Assembly (NCBI GenBank): GCA_011390465.1
Contig: JAABSH010000018.1
Location: 1 to 59,830 of the forward strand
Length of the DNA: 59,830 bases
DNA from: Desulfobacteraceae bacterium
GTDB lineage: Bacteria > Desulfobacterota > Desulfobacteria > Desulfobacterales > Desulfosalsimonadaceae
Reading direction: 5' to 3'
Part shown: piece after piece, positions 36,062 through 45,800 of the stretch
Layout: each line of letters opens with the position of its first letter
How positions within the stretch are numbered: the first letter of the stretch is position 1
The notes under the pieces: model-generated
The model's database searches: none
Seen by the model: the letters and a program-made list of their open reading frames with translations, nothing else
What the model was told of the DNA's origin: nothing
Translations under genes and position numbers: made by a program

Positions 36062-36836
36062 AGAACGTCTTTTGACCCGATTGGGCTTCTGTCTTGAAAA
36101 AGGCAGTACCCACACCTCCCGTACCATCATGTTGGAGGACCTGGCGGCCTTGTTTGCCTATGTGGAGCAGGCGGATGCGGATAAGGAGAAATTCCGCCAG
36201 GCAGTTGAAACGGAAAATTGTCTGGGCAAACGTTCCGTCAAAACCCGTCAGCTCACTTTCCGGCATCTGGTGGCGCTTTACGCCTTGGACCCCGCCATTC
36301 TCATGTTCCGGGCACTTCGCTTTTTCTGGGACCGGGACCCTGACGGCCGTCCCCTGCAGGCCATGCTGTGCGCTTATGCCCGGGACTCACTTCTGCGGAT
36401 GTCTGCATCATTTATTCTGAAACATTCCGAGGGTGCGGCCATTACCCGGGAGGCTCTTGAGGTCTATATCGAAGAAAACGCGCCGGACCGATTCAGTCCG
36501 GCCACCTTAAAATCCACGGCTCAGAATCTGAATTCCAGCTGGACCAAATCCGGTCACCTCAACGGCCGCCAGCGCAAGATTCGGTCCCGGGCCATTGCGA
36601 CCCCGGGAAGCGTCGCCTATGCTTTGTTGCTGGGATATCTCACCGGCGTTCGGGGGGAATCCCTTTTTCATACGGAATACGCGGCCCTTTTGGACTGCCC
36701 CCCGAATTATGCCATGGAACTGGCCGAAGACGCCTCCCGAAGGGGCTGGATGGTATTCAAGCGGATCGGCAATGTCATGGAAGCACTGTTCCCCAATCTC
36801 ATCACCAACGCGGAAATGGAGATGATGCATGAGTAA
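36033..36836 (+). CDS. brxA: BrxA (DUF1819)
   Basis: A 267-residue protein of the BrxA/DUF1819 family, a small helical DNA-binding component of BREX defence. Recognisable blocks are LLTRLGFCLEKGSTHTSRTIML, RHLVALYALDPAILMFRALRFFW, TARNLNSSW-like (TAQNLNSSWTKSGHL) and GYLTGVRGESLF. The start could be ATG 36033 or GTG 36042; AGGAG sits too close to the first and about nine bases before the second. Its last eight bases overlap brxB. Order and content (brxA-brxB-brxC-pglX-pglZ-brxL) define BREX type 1. Confidence 0.92.
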   Translation: MAGVTVAQNRERLLTRLGFCLEKGSTHTSRTIMLEDLAALFAYVEQADADKEKFRQAVETENCLGKRSVKTRQLTFRHLVALYALDPAILMFRALRFFWDRDPDGRPLQAMLCAYARDSLLRMSASFILKHSEGAAITREALEVYIEENAPDRFSPATLKSTAQNLNSSWTKSGHLNGRQRKIRSRAIATPGSVAYALLLGYLTGVRGESLFHTEYAALLDCPPNYAMELAEDASRRGWMVFKRIGNVMEALFPNLITNAEMEMMHE

Positions 36837-37377
36837 AATCAAACGCCTGATCAAGTCTTATGCCGGTTTTATCGCCATTCCCTGGCGGGGGGACGCAGCC
36901 CCCATGCAACGGGTCATGTTTTGCGTGTATAATGAGATGGATGAGTTGCGGCTGCGGGCCAGAATCGACGAATTTGAGCTGGCCACCAAAGCCGCCGGAC
37001 ACGACTGGCATGTTTTTGACCTAACGGATTCCTTTGGTGTATGGCTCTCCAAAGAGCCATACCGGAACAGCTATTTTAAAAAGCCCGATCTGCTGGCTAT
37101 CCGCCTGCCCGCGTACATGGAATTTATCAAAACCGGATTTCAGCAGTTTTTATCCGATACCGGCGCGGAGGCCAATACCGTTGTCGCTCTCAAGGGCGTC
37201 GGGTCGTTGTTTGGATTTTTAAAGGTCAAGGAAGTGGTGGATGAGCTGGCGCCCCTGGTTTCCGGAAAATTGCTTATTTTTTTTCCGGGAAGCTATGAAA
37301 ACAATAATTACCGGTTGCTCGACGGATATGACGGCTGGAATTATCATGCCGTGCCCATAACAGCGGAAAAGGAATAA
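36829..37377 (+). CDS. brxB: BrxB (DUF1788)
   Basis: This 182-residue BrxB/DUF1788 protein carries ARIDEFELATKAAGHDWHVFDLTDSF, VALKGVGSLFGFLKVKEVVDEL and GKLLIFFPGSYENNNYRLLDGYDGWNYHAVPI, all typical. BrxB is an essential BREX component of unclear biochemical role. The start overlaps the end of brxA. A REP pair occupies the 131-base gap before brxC. Confidence 0.95.
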   Translation: MSKIKRLIKSYAGFIAIPWRGDAAPMQRVMFCVYNEMDELRLRARIDEFELATKAAGHDWHVFDLTDSFGVWLSKEPYRNSYFKKPDLLAIRLPAYMEFIKTGFQQFLSDTGAEANTVVALKGVGSLFGFLKVKEVVDELAPLVSGKLLIFFPGSYENNNYRLLDGYDGWNYHAVPITAEKE

Positions 37378-37380
37378 AAA

Positions 37381-37431
37381 GTAGAAGCGGCTTCCAGCCG
37401 CTTTTTAAAAGTGGCAAGATGCCGCTTCCAC
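37381..37431. repeat. REP pair (BIME-like) between brxB and brxC
   Basis: A GTAG tetranucleotide followed by the 7-bp hairpin AAGCGGC/GCCGCTT with loop TTCCA (37381-37403) faces an inverted relative (37409-37431) that ends GTGG on the opposite strand. A GTAG/GTGG box before a hairpin is the mark of REPs used by RAYT transposases. The same family recurs inside pglX. Confidence 0.85.
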
Positions 37432-37508
37432 AGTATAGACCTACTGCCATCTGGCCGAAACGATGATCAAGGCCGAATTCTAAAAAGAATTCAAATCGGA
37501 GACGCGGA

Positions 37509-40500
37509 ATGAAAAACAGAGCAATATATCTGAAAGACCCTTCCACCCGCACCCTGATCAACCAGGGGGTGGCATTTGTCAATGAGGACATGTCCCATGA
37601 AGCCCAGGCCATTCTTCGCTACGAGCTGGAAACGTTTGTATGCGACGGCCAGTATGAAAAGGGGCTCGCCCATATCATCGAAACCTACCTGAAGAACATT
37701 GAGCGGGCGGATCAGCCAGGCGTCTGGGTCAGTGGTTTTTACGGCTCTGGAAAATCCCATCTGGTCAAAATGCTCCGGGCGCTGTGGACGGATATCCAGT
37801 TTGAAGACGGCGCATCCGCTCGGGGCATCACCATTCTGCCCACCCATGTCAAGGACGGTTTAAAGGAACTGACCATTCAGGCAAAACGTCACGGCGGCCT
37901 TCACGCGGCTTCCGGCACCCTGGGCGCTGGCGCCAGCGGCAGCGTCCGGCTTGCCCTTCTGCGCATTATTTTCAAATCCGCAAATCTGCCCCAGTCCTAT
38001 CCCGTGGCCCGTTTTGTCATGTGGCTGAAGGAAAACAATCTTTATGACAGCGTGCGGGATCATGTGGAAAAAAATGGTCATGACTGGGAATTTGAACTGT
38101 CTAATTTCCATGTGGCGGAAGGCCTTTACAATGCCCTGTGCGAGATCAAGCCCAGGGTATTTTCTCCTAATTTTGCCGCCGTTGAGATTTTGCCCCAGCT
38201 TTATCCCAATGTCACGGATGTGAGCAATGATGACATGATCGCTGCCATCCGGAAGGCCCTGACCCGTGAGGGTAAATTCCCCCTGACCCTGATTGCCTTG
38301 GATGAGGTCCAGCAGTATATGGCGGAAGATCTGGACCGGTCCGCCGCGGTTCAGCAGGTGGTGGAAACCTGCTGTAAGCAGATCGGCGGAAAATTATTAT
38401 TCGTGGGCACCGGCCAGACCGCGGTCACTGGCACACAAAATTTAAAAAAGCTCGAAGGCCGCTTTACCGTGCGCATTGAACTTTCGGATGCGGACGTGGA
38501 AACCGTCATCCGCAAGGTAGTTCTCACCAAAAATCCGGACGCCATTGATGCCATTGCAAAAATCATGGAAACCAATCTGGGAGAAATCTCCCGGCACCTT
38601 TCCGCCACCACCATCGGCCACCGCCAGGATGATGTGGCCTGGTTTTCCCAGGATTATCCCATTCTGCCGGTGCGCCGCCGGTTTTGGGAGAACGCCTTAC
38701 GCGTTCTGGATCAGACCGGCACTGAGAGCCAGCTCAGAAATCAGCTCAGCATGATCCACAAAGTCATCCAGACCAACCTGGAGGACCCCTTGGGAAATGT
38801 GGTCCCTGGCGATTACCTGTATATGGATGCAGCGGACAAAATGCTTCAGGCTCGCATTCTCCCCCGCAAGGTCCACGAAAAAACCATGCAGTGGCTTTCC
38901 GGCACCCCGGAGGAACGTCTGACTGCCCGGGCCTGCGGTCTGGTGTTTTTAATCAATAAACTGGGCGGCGCAAACAAGGAAATCGGCATCCGGGCCACGG
39001 TGGACGCCATTGCCGACCTTATGGTGATGGATCTTTCCAGGGGCAGCAGTGAACTGCGAAACAAACTGCCGAATCTTCTGGATGCCTGCGGCCTGCTCAT
39101 GAAAGTAGGAGATGAATACCGCATTCAGACCCAGGAAAGCGAAGCCTGGAACAATGAATTTTTAAATCAGCGCAGCCAACTGGCCAATGAAAGCCACCGC
39201 ATCGAGGCAGAGCGTGACGACCGTATCCGGAAGACATTTTCAGCCATGGTAAAAAAATTCTCCCTCAACCAGGGCCAGTCCCAGGTCACCCGGGAAATTT
39301 ATCCCCTGTTTGACGCCCAACTGCCGGCGGACAAAGACACGAAAATTTACGTATGGGTCCGCAGCGGCTGGGAGACGGATGAAGCCAATTTCAGGGCCGA
39401 CGCCCGCCAGGCCGGGAACAATGACCCCACCATTTATGTGTATATCCCCAAACGGTCCACGGATGAACTGCGCCACCAGATTATGGATTATAAAGCTGCC
39501 GCCACCACCCTGGATGTCCGGGGCGTTCCCAATTCTCCGGAAGGCGAGGAAGCCCTGGCTGCCATGGAAACCACCCGCCGGGTGGCGGACGGCAAAATCC
39601 GGGAATTTCTGGAAGAGGCGTTTTCCGGGGCGCGGGTGTTCCAGGGCGGGGGCAATGAAATCACGGGTTCTGATTTGCAGGAAACGATTCTGGAAGCGGC
39701 CCGGAATTCCTTAAAACGTCTCTATCATCAGTTTTCCGTGTCAGACCAAAAAGGCTGGGACAAGGTTTACGCCAAAGCCAGACAGGGTGCGCCCGATGCC
39801 CTGAAATCCATCGGTTTTACTGGAGAGGCATCGGCCCACCCGGTTTGCAAGCTCATTCAGGGGCATATCGGCGGCGGTAAAAAAGGAGCCGATATCCGCC
39901 AGCATTTTGAATCCCCACCCTATGGCTGGGGAGGAGATACTATTGATGGGAGCATTTTGGTTTTACTATCTGCCGGGCTCATCCGGGCCGCGGATGATCA
40001 TGGAAAAGCCATTGATCCCCGGGAACTGGAGCGCAAGGCCATTGGCAAGGCGGGCTTTAAAATCGAAGCCACCACCATCACCACGGCCCAACGCATCCAG
40101 ATCCGGAAAATCCTGCAAAAAATCAAATGCGCATCCAAAGCCGGGGAAGAGCACATGATGGCCCCCACGTTCGTGGAAAAGATCATGGATTTGTCCAAAC
40201 AGGCCGGGGGCGAACCGCCAAAACCCGCGCCGCCCCATGTCGATGCGTTGGAAGAGATCCGGCGCTTGTCCGGCAACGAACAATTGCTTGCCATTTACAA
40301 CCAGCGGGAATTTTTAAGCCAATCCATTGATAACTGGTCCACGCTGGCGGAGAAAATCAACGCCCGGCTTCCCTCATGGAATACCCTTTCGGCCCTTCTT
40401 GTGCATGCCAGAGGACTGAAGGACAATACCGCTTTTATGGCCCAGGCCGACAAAATCCGGGAGCAGCGGCTTTTGATTGCTGATCCGGACCCGGTCGCCC

Positions 40501-40946
40501 CGCTGCTTTCCAATGTGGTCCAGGCATTGCGGGAGGCATTGAATGACTTGAACGCCCAGTATGAAAAGGCGCATGAAAAGGGCATGAACCGGCTGCGCAA
40601 TGATGCCAACTGGCAGCAACTGGAGCCGGAACAGCGCAACGAACTCCTGGCAGAGCAGCATCTCACGGCAAATGCCAAGCCCGCCATCAAGGTTCAGACC
40701 ACGGACGATGTGCTGGCCACCTTGTCAAAATACCCCCTTTCCGCCCTTGCGGACCGGGTGGCGGCCATGTCCTCCCGGTTTTCCAGGGTCCTGGAAGGTG
40801 CGGCCCGGCTGCTGGAACCGGAAGTGCAGTTTATCAATCTTCCCCCCAGGCATCTGAAAACCGATGCAGACATCGATGCCTGGGCTGAAGATGTGAAAAA
40901 GGAACTCAAGGCGGCTTTGAAAAAAGGCCCGATTGCCATTCGATAG
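37509..40946 (+). CDS. brxC: BrxC (BREX ATPase)
   Basis: A 1145-residue ATPase, the usual BrxC length. It begins with KNRAIYLKDPSTRTLINQGVA and carries Walker A GFYGSGKSHLVK at about residues 76-87 and Walker B LTLIALDEVQQY near 260. The rest is helical with a C-terminal DUF6079-like region. BrxC is needed for both methylation and phage exclusion and assembles with other Brx proteins. The ATG has only a weak GGAG/GCGG site. The downstream regulator gene starts ten bases after the stop. Confidence 0.95.
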   Translation: MKNRAIYLKDPSTRTLINQGVAFVNEDMSHEAQAILRYELETFVCDGQYEKGLAHIIETYLKNIERADQPGVWVSGFYGSGKSHLVKMLRALWTDIQFEDGASARGITILPTHVKDGLKELTIQAKRHGGLHAASGTLGAGASGSVRLALLRIIFKSANLPQSYPVARFVMWLKENNLYDSVRDHVEKNGHDWEFELSNFHVAEGLYNALCEIKPRVFSPNFAAVEILPQLYPNVTDVSNDDMIAAIRKALTREGKFPLTLIALDEVQQYMAEDLDRSAAVQQVVETCCKQIGGKLLFVGTGQTAVTGTQNLKKLEGRFTVRIELSDADVETVIRKVVLTKNPDAIDAIAKIMETNLGEISRHLSATTIGHRQDDVAWFSQDYPILPVRRRFWENALRVLDQTGTESQLRNQLSMIHKVIQTNLEDPLGNVVPGDYLYMDAADKMLQARILPRKVHEKTMQWLSGTPEERLTARACGLVFLINKLGGANKEIGIRATVDAIADLMVMDLSRGSSELRNKLPNLLDACGLLMKVGDEYRIQTQESEAWNNEFLNQRSQLANESHRIEAERDDRIRKTFSAMVKKFSLNQGQSQVTREIYPLFDAQLPADKDTKIYVWVRSGWETDEANFRADARQAGNNDPTIYVYIPKRSTDELRHQIMDYKAAATTLDVRGVPNSPEGEEALAAMETTRRVADGKIREFLEEAFSGARVFQGGGNEITGSDLQETILEAARNSLKRLYHQFSVSDQKGWDKVYAKARQGAPDALKSIGFTGEASAHPVCKLIQGHIGGGKKGADIRQHFESPPYGWGGDTIDGSILVLLSAGLIRAADDHGKAIDPRELERKAIGKAGFKIEATTITTAQRIQIRKILQKIKCASKAGEEHMMAPTFVEKIMDLSKQAGGEPPKPAPPHVDALEEIRRLSGNEQLLAIYNQREFLSQSIDNWSTLAEKINARLPSWNTLSALLVHARGLKDNTAFMAQADKIREQRLLIADPDPVAPLLSNVVQALREALNDLNAQYEKAHEKGMNRLRNDANWQQLEPEQRNELLAEQHLTANAKPAIKVQTTDDVLATLSKYPLSALADRVAAMSSRFSRVLEGAARLLEPEVQFINLPPRHLKTDADIDAWAEDVKKELKAALKKGPIAIR

Positions 40947-40956
40947 GAATTTTGCC

Positions 40957-42687
40957 ATGCGAACCCTCCAGCAGATTGAGGAAATCCTCTCCCAGCTTGA
41001 TCAGCTCACAGCAGATGAACTGGAAGATCAGGACCTGGATTTTAAGCAATGGGACATGTCCAGCAGGGACAAGGCGGTTCAAACAATGGTGCGCATGGCG
41101 GTTTGTATGGCAAACAGCGGAGGCGGCACCGTGGTGTTCGGGGTGGCGGACCATATTAAAGGGCGTGATCAGGCCCTGCTGGGTGTCCCTCTGGAAATCG
41201 ACATCAATATTCTGAAAAAGGCGGTGTATGATCAGACAGATCCCAAAATCACGCCGGTTTTTGAAGAATTGCGAATCCCGGAGGGCACGGGCCGCCTGCT
41301 GGTGATGCAGATTTATCCGGGCATGCCGCCGTATACTGATACTTCCGGCAGAGGCACCATCCGCGTGGGCAAGGATTGTCAGCCCCTCACCGGCACCCTG
41401 CGCCGTAAGATCGCTGTTGAAACCGGGGAGACCGATTATACGGCGGAACCCGTAGCACCCGCGGACCCCTCCATTTTATCCGCCGTGGCCCTGGAATCGT
41501 TGCGGAATTTGGCCAAAGCAGAGCGCGCGCCGGATGATTTGCTGAAACTGGGGGATCTGGATCTGCTGGCCACCCTGGATCTGGTCAAAAACCGGCAATT
41601 GACCCGGGCCGCTATTCTTTTGGCCGGAAATGAAAAAGCCTTGCGCACCTATTTACCCGGTCATAACTGGACCTTTCTTCAAATGAAATCCGATACTGGG
41701 TACGGCATTCGGGAAGATCGGGTCAGTGCCCTGCCGGTTTCCGTTCAGCGGATCGAGGAACTGCTGCTCCCGTTTAATCCCATCACCACCCTGGAACAGG
41801 GGTTGTTTCATTTTGAATACCGCACCTGGCCGGCGGTGGCGGTTCGGGAAGCCCTGATGAATGCGTTTTGTCATGCCGATTTTCGCATCGCCGGACCAGT
41901 TATGGTCAAACTCTATGATAATCGGTTGGAAATCGCCAATAACGGCGGTTTTATCGGCGGCATCAATGAGCGCAATATTCTCCACCACCCGCCTGCCGCC
42001 CGCAATCCCCTGCTGGTGGAAGCCTTGACCCGCCTGCGCCTGGTCAACCGGAGCAATCTGGGGATCAGCCGCATGTTTTCCGCACTGCTGATGGAAGGAA
42101 AAGAGCCGCCCATGATCCAGGAAGTCGGTGAATCCGTTGTGGTGACGTTCATGAAGCGGGAACTTTCCGGGGCGTTTCGTCTGTTTGTGGCCGAAGAAAG
42201 CCAAAAGGACCGGGACCTGGGGGTAGACAGTCTTCTGGTGCTCCAATATCTTCTCCATCACCTGGAAATCGAAACCGCCGCCGCTGCTGCCCTGTGTCAG
42301 CGCAATGACACACAAATGCGCGAAGTCCTGGCCGCTATGGAAAAGGCCGGGTATATCGAGCACGGCGGAACCGGACGCGGGGCATACTGGACCATGCGGC
42401 CGGAGTTTCATCGGCGATTAACTGAAACCGGTCGGTCGGAACAAAATCGGCGTATCGACTGGGAAGCCGCCAAAACCCGTGTTTTAAGTATTCTTATGGA
42501 ACGCTCCCGCCGGGGAGAAGCCGGGTTAAGCAACAAAGAGATTCGGCAGATTACCCATTATGATCGAAATCAGGTGTTCCGTTTAATGAAAGAGTTGCGC
42601 AAGGAAAATCCAGAAATAAGTGCACCCGGAAAAGGCAAATTGGCCCATTATGATTTTAAAATTAATGATGATAATAATAGCGCGTGA
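40957..42687 (+). CDS. AlbA_2/RecG-like ATP-binding regulator with winged helix, BREX accessory
   Basis: A 576-residue protein with an N-terminal Schlafen AlbA_2 domain (MANSGGGTVVFGVADHIKG), a central GHKL-type ATPase_c_4 region (VREALMNAFCHADFR...DNRLEIANNGGF, NPLLVEALTRLRLVNRSNLGISRM) and C-terminal winged helices (NKEIRQITHYDRNQVFRLMKELRKE). Such proteins are frequent in BREX loci and annotated as putative transcriptional regulators. The ATG at 40957 follows TAGGAA; an in-frame TTG at 40933 overlaps brxC. A second, separately diverged member lies after pglX. Confidence 0.85.
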   Translation: MRTLQQIEEILSQLDQLTADELEDQDLDFKQWDMSSRDKAVQTMVRMAVCMANSGGGTVVFGVADHIKGRDQALLGVPLEIDINILKKAVYDQTDPKITPVFEELRIPEGTGRLLVMQIYPGMPPYTDTSGRGTIRVGKDCQPLTGTLRRKIAVETGETDYTAEPVAPADPSILSAVALESLRNLAKAERAPDDLLKLGDLDLLATLDLVKNRQLTRAAILLAGNEKALRTYLPGHNWTFLQMKSDTGYGIREDRVSALPVSVQRIEELLLPFNPITTLEQGLFHFEYRTWPAVAVREALMNAFCHADFRIAGPVMVKLYDNRLEIANNGGFIGGINERNILHHPPAARNPLLVEALTRLRLVNRSNLGISRMFSALLMEGKEPPMIQEVGESVVVTFMKRELSGAFRLFVAEESQKDRDLGVDSLLVLQYLLHHLEIETAAAAALCQRNDTQMREVLAAMEKAGYIEHGGTGRGAYWTMRPEFHRRLTETGRSEQNRRIDWEAAKTRVLSILMERSRRGEAGLSNKEIRQITHYDRNQVFRLMKELRKENPEISAPGKGKLAHYDFKINDDNNSA

Positions 42688-42850
42688 GCATTAAATCGAG
42701 CATTAAGCTCTGTTGAACGCTCACTTTAATGCTCGCGCGCATTGGATGCTGCAATCAATTAACAAAATTTTAATGCAGGTCAATGTCGGGAATGGAATCC
42801 CGACCTACCAAAAAAGAATTCGTCATCGTAGGCCGGGATTCTTTCCCGGC
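42681..42850. repeat. Inverted repeats and second REP family before pglX
   Basis: Two structures fill the gap. Arms at 42681-42695 and 42725-42739 (TTTAATGCTC type, 14 of 15 paired) flank the previous stop codon. Then a REP of another family (42785-42808, hairpin GTCGGGA/TCCCGAC followed by CTAC) faces an inverted relative (42828-42850, GTAG then GCCGGGA/TCCCGGC type). The outward GTAG boxes mark a BIME-like pair. Confidence 0.8.
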
Positions 42851-42864
42851 AACTCTGAGGTGTT

Positions 42865-45800
42865 ATGCAGCCACTGGAAAAAACACTCCGAAACCAACTG
42901 GAACGCACGGTAAAAGACGCCCGGGACATTGCCGAAGACGCGGCCAAAGCCTCCCTGGATCAGCTCGGCGTGGGGGAATCCGCCCCGTTTGCCCATTTAA
43001 GCGAAACCGACCGGGACCTGCGCCGGCGTCTGCGCATTCATGGCCGCCAACTGGGAGATACCTTAAACGGCGGCAAAATTCAGACCATGGACCGTTTGAT
43101 TGACGAAGTCGCCTACGAGCACTGGCACCGGATGCTGTTTGCCCGGTTTCTGGCGGAAAACAATCTGCTCATGTACCCGGACCCAATGGACCCGGTTCCC
43201 GTGACCCTGGAAGAATGTGAGGATCTGGCCATTGATGAAGGCGCAGCCAACGGCTGGGAACTGGCGGCCCGGTATGCGGCCCGCATGCTGCCCCAGATAT
43301 TTCGCAATGATTCACCGGTATTTGAGCTCACCCTGCCGCCGGAGCATCAGCAGAAGCTTGAAAAACGGATAGCGGATTTGCCGGTGGCGGTATTTACGGC
43401 CTCCGATTCCCTGGGGTGGGTGTACCAGTTCTGGCAGGCCAAACGAAAAGACGCGGTCAATGCATCCGAAGTAAAAATCGGCGCCCGGGAACTGCCTGCC
43501 GTGACCCAGCTCTTTACCGAGCCTTATATGGTGTCGTTCTTGCTGGATAATTCCCTGGGAGCCTGGTGGGCAGCAAGACGACTGACCGAGGTCGATCTCA
43601 AAAATGTTGGCAGTGAAGAAGAACTGCGCCAAAAAGCGTCAATCCCCGGCGTGCCGTTGGAATATCTCCGGTTTGTTAAAGTAGAAGCGGCTTCCAGCCG
43701 CTTTAAAAAAGAGGATGAGGCTTCCAGCCGCTTGAAAGAAATCGGTTATTTGAAAAAGGAAGATACTCTTTCCATTCTTTCGGGCAATCTCCCCCATTGG
43801 CGGCAGGAAAGTGTTACTTATTTTGTCACTTTCCGAACCGCAGACTCTATCCCGCAGGAAAAGCTGAAAGCATGGCAAGTTGAAAAAGAAGCGTGGTTGA
43901 AACAACATCCTGAGCCCCACGATGAAAAAACAAAAAAAGAATTCTATGAAAAATTCCCCAATCGTATCCAAAAATGGCTGGATCAGGGCTACGGCGAATG
44001 CCTGCTGAAAAAACCGGAATACAAAACCATTGTTGAGAACGCGATAGCGCATTTTGACGGGGAGCGCTATGATCTTGACGAATTTGTCGTCATGCCGAAT
44101 CATGTTCACGCCGTCCTAACCCCCAAAAACAGCCATGAATTATCGACGATTATACACTCGTGGAAATCATTTACAGCAACACAAATCAATAAAAGAGAAA
44201 AGAGATCGGGTGCTTTCTGGCAAAAGGAGTCTTTCGATCATATTGTCAGAAACCCTGAGCAACTGAAGCGAATCAGGGACTATATCCGGAATCATTCTGT
44301 ATATATGGAAAGTGGAAGCGGCTTCCAGCCTTTTGAGAAAAAGCGGCAGGATGCCGCTTCTACTGTCTGGACCCCGGCCGCCGGAACCTTTGACCCCTGG
44401 CCGGATCAGTTAAGCCAACTCAAAATCCTGGACCCCTGCTGCGGTTCCGGGCATTTCATCGTGGCTGTTTTTCAGATGCTGGTGCCCATGCGCATGGAAA
44501 TGGAAGGCTTGACCGCCCGTGAGGCTGTGGATGCGGTGCTGCGGGAAAATATTCACGGCCTGGAAATTGATAAACGGTGTGTGGAACTGGCCGCATTCGC
44601 CCTGGCCCTGGCTGCGTGGAAATACCCGGATGCAGGCGGTTACCGCGTGTTGCCGGAATTGAATATTGCCTGTTCCGGTTTGTCCGTGAGCGTTTCCCGA
44701 ACTGAATGGGAAAAACTGGCAGGTGACGATGGCAAGCTGCGCACGGCCCTGGTGGGTCTGTATGAAGAATTTAAAAACGCGCCGGTTCTGGGCAGCCTGA
44801 TTGATCCGGTGCGCACTGCCGTGGCAAAGCTGGTGGCGTGGGACGGACTGGCCGATGCCGTGGAAAAGGCTCTTAAAAAAAACAGCAGGGACGAGGCCCG
44901 GGAAGCCGGAGTCGTGGCGCATGGTTTGGCCAGGGCGGCGCGGATTCTGGCCGGGCGCTATCAATGGGTGATTACCAATGTGCCGTATCTGGCCCGGGGC
45001 AAGCAAAGCGAGGCCCTGCGCAATTTTTGCGGAAAAAATTACCCGGAAGCCAAAAATGATCTGGCTACCGTATTTCTGGATCGATGTCTGGAATTGTGCG
45101 GTAAAGTAGAAGCGGCTTCCAGCCGCTTTCACACTGGGACTGTCTCCGTTGTCCTGCCCCAGAACTGGCTGTTTTTGACAAGTTATAAGAAATTCCGGGA
45201 AAAACTGCTTACAAATGATACCTGGCATTTGATTGCAAGGTTGGGACCCCAGGCGTTTCAAACGCCGATGTGGGATTTTAATGTGCAACTCATCACCTTG
45301 AGTCGGGGGAGAGTAGAAGCGGCTTCCAGCCGCTTGCAAAGTAGAAGAGGCTTCCAGTCTCTTGATAAAAAGCGGCAGGATGCCGCTTCTACTTTGATCC
45401 GCGGCCTTGATGTCTCCGAGCCCCGCACTGCTGAAGAAAAAGCCGCCGGACTGCTGACAGGGGAAATCAAAAGCGTGGCGCAGGCAAGGCAGTTGGAGAA
45501 TCCGGATAACGCAATCATACTCAGTGAATCTTCAGAGCATAGTTTGCTAAAAGACTCGGCCGACGGTTTAGCTGGAATTCTAAATGGTGACTCTCCCCGT
45601 TTTCAGAGACAGTTTTGGGAGTTCGATGTAAAAGGTGAGTACTTCGTCTATCAACAAGGTACCGTCATAGAAACCATTCATTTTGGCGGCCTCGACAAGG
45701 TGATCGAATATGACGATGAAAATGGACACATACGGTTACCAGCCGACTTCAGGCGAGAGAGACTCCATGATTCAGATCAACGCGGGAATTCTGCTTGGGG

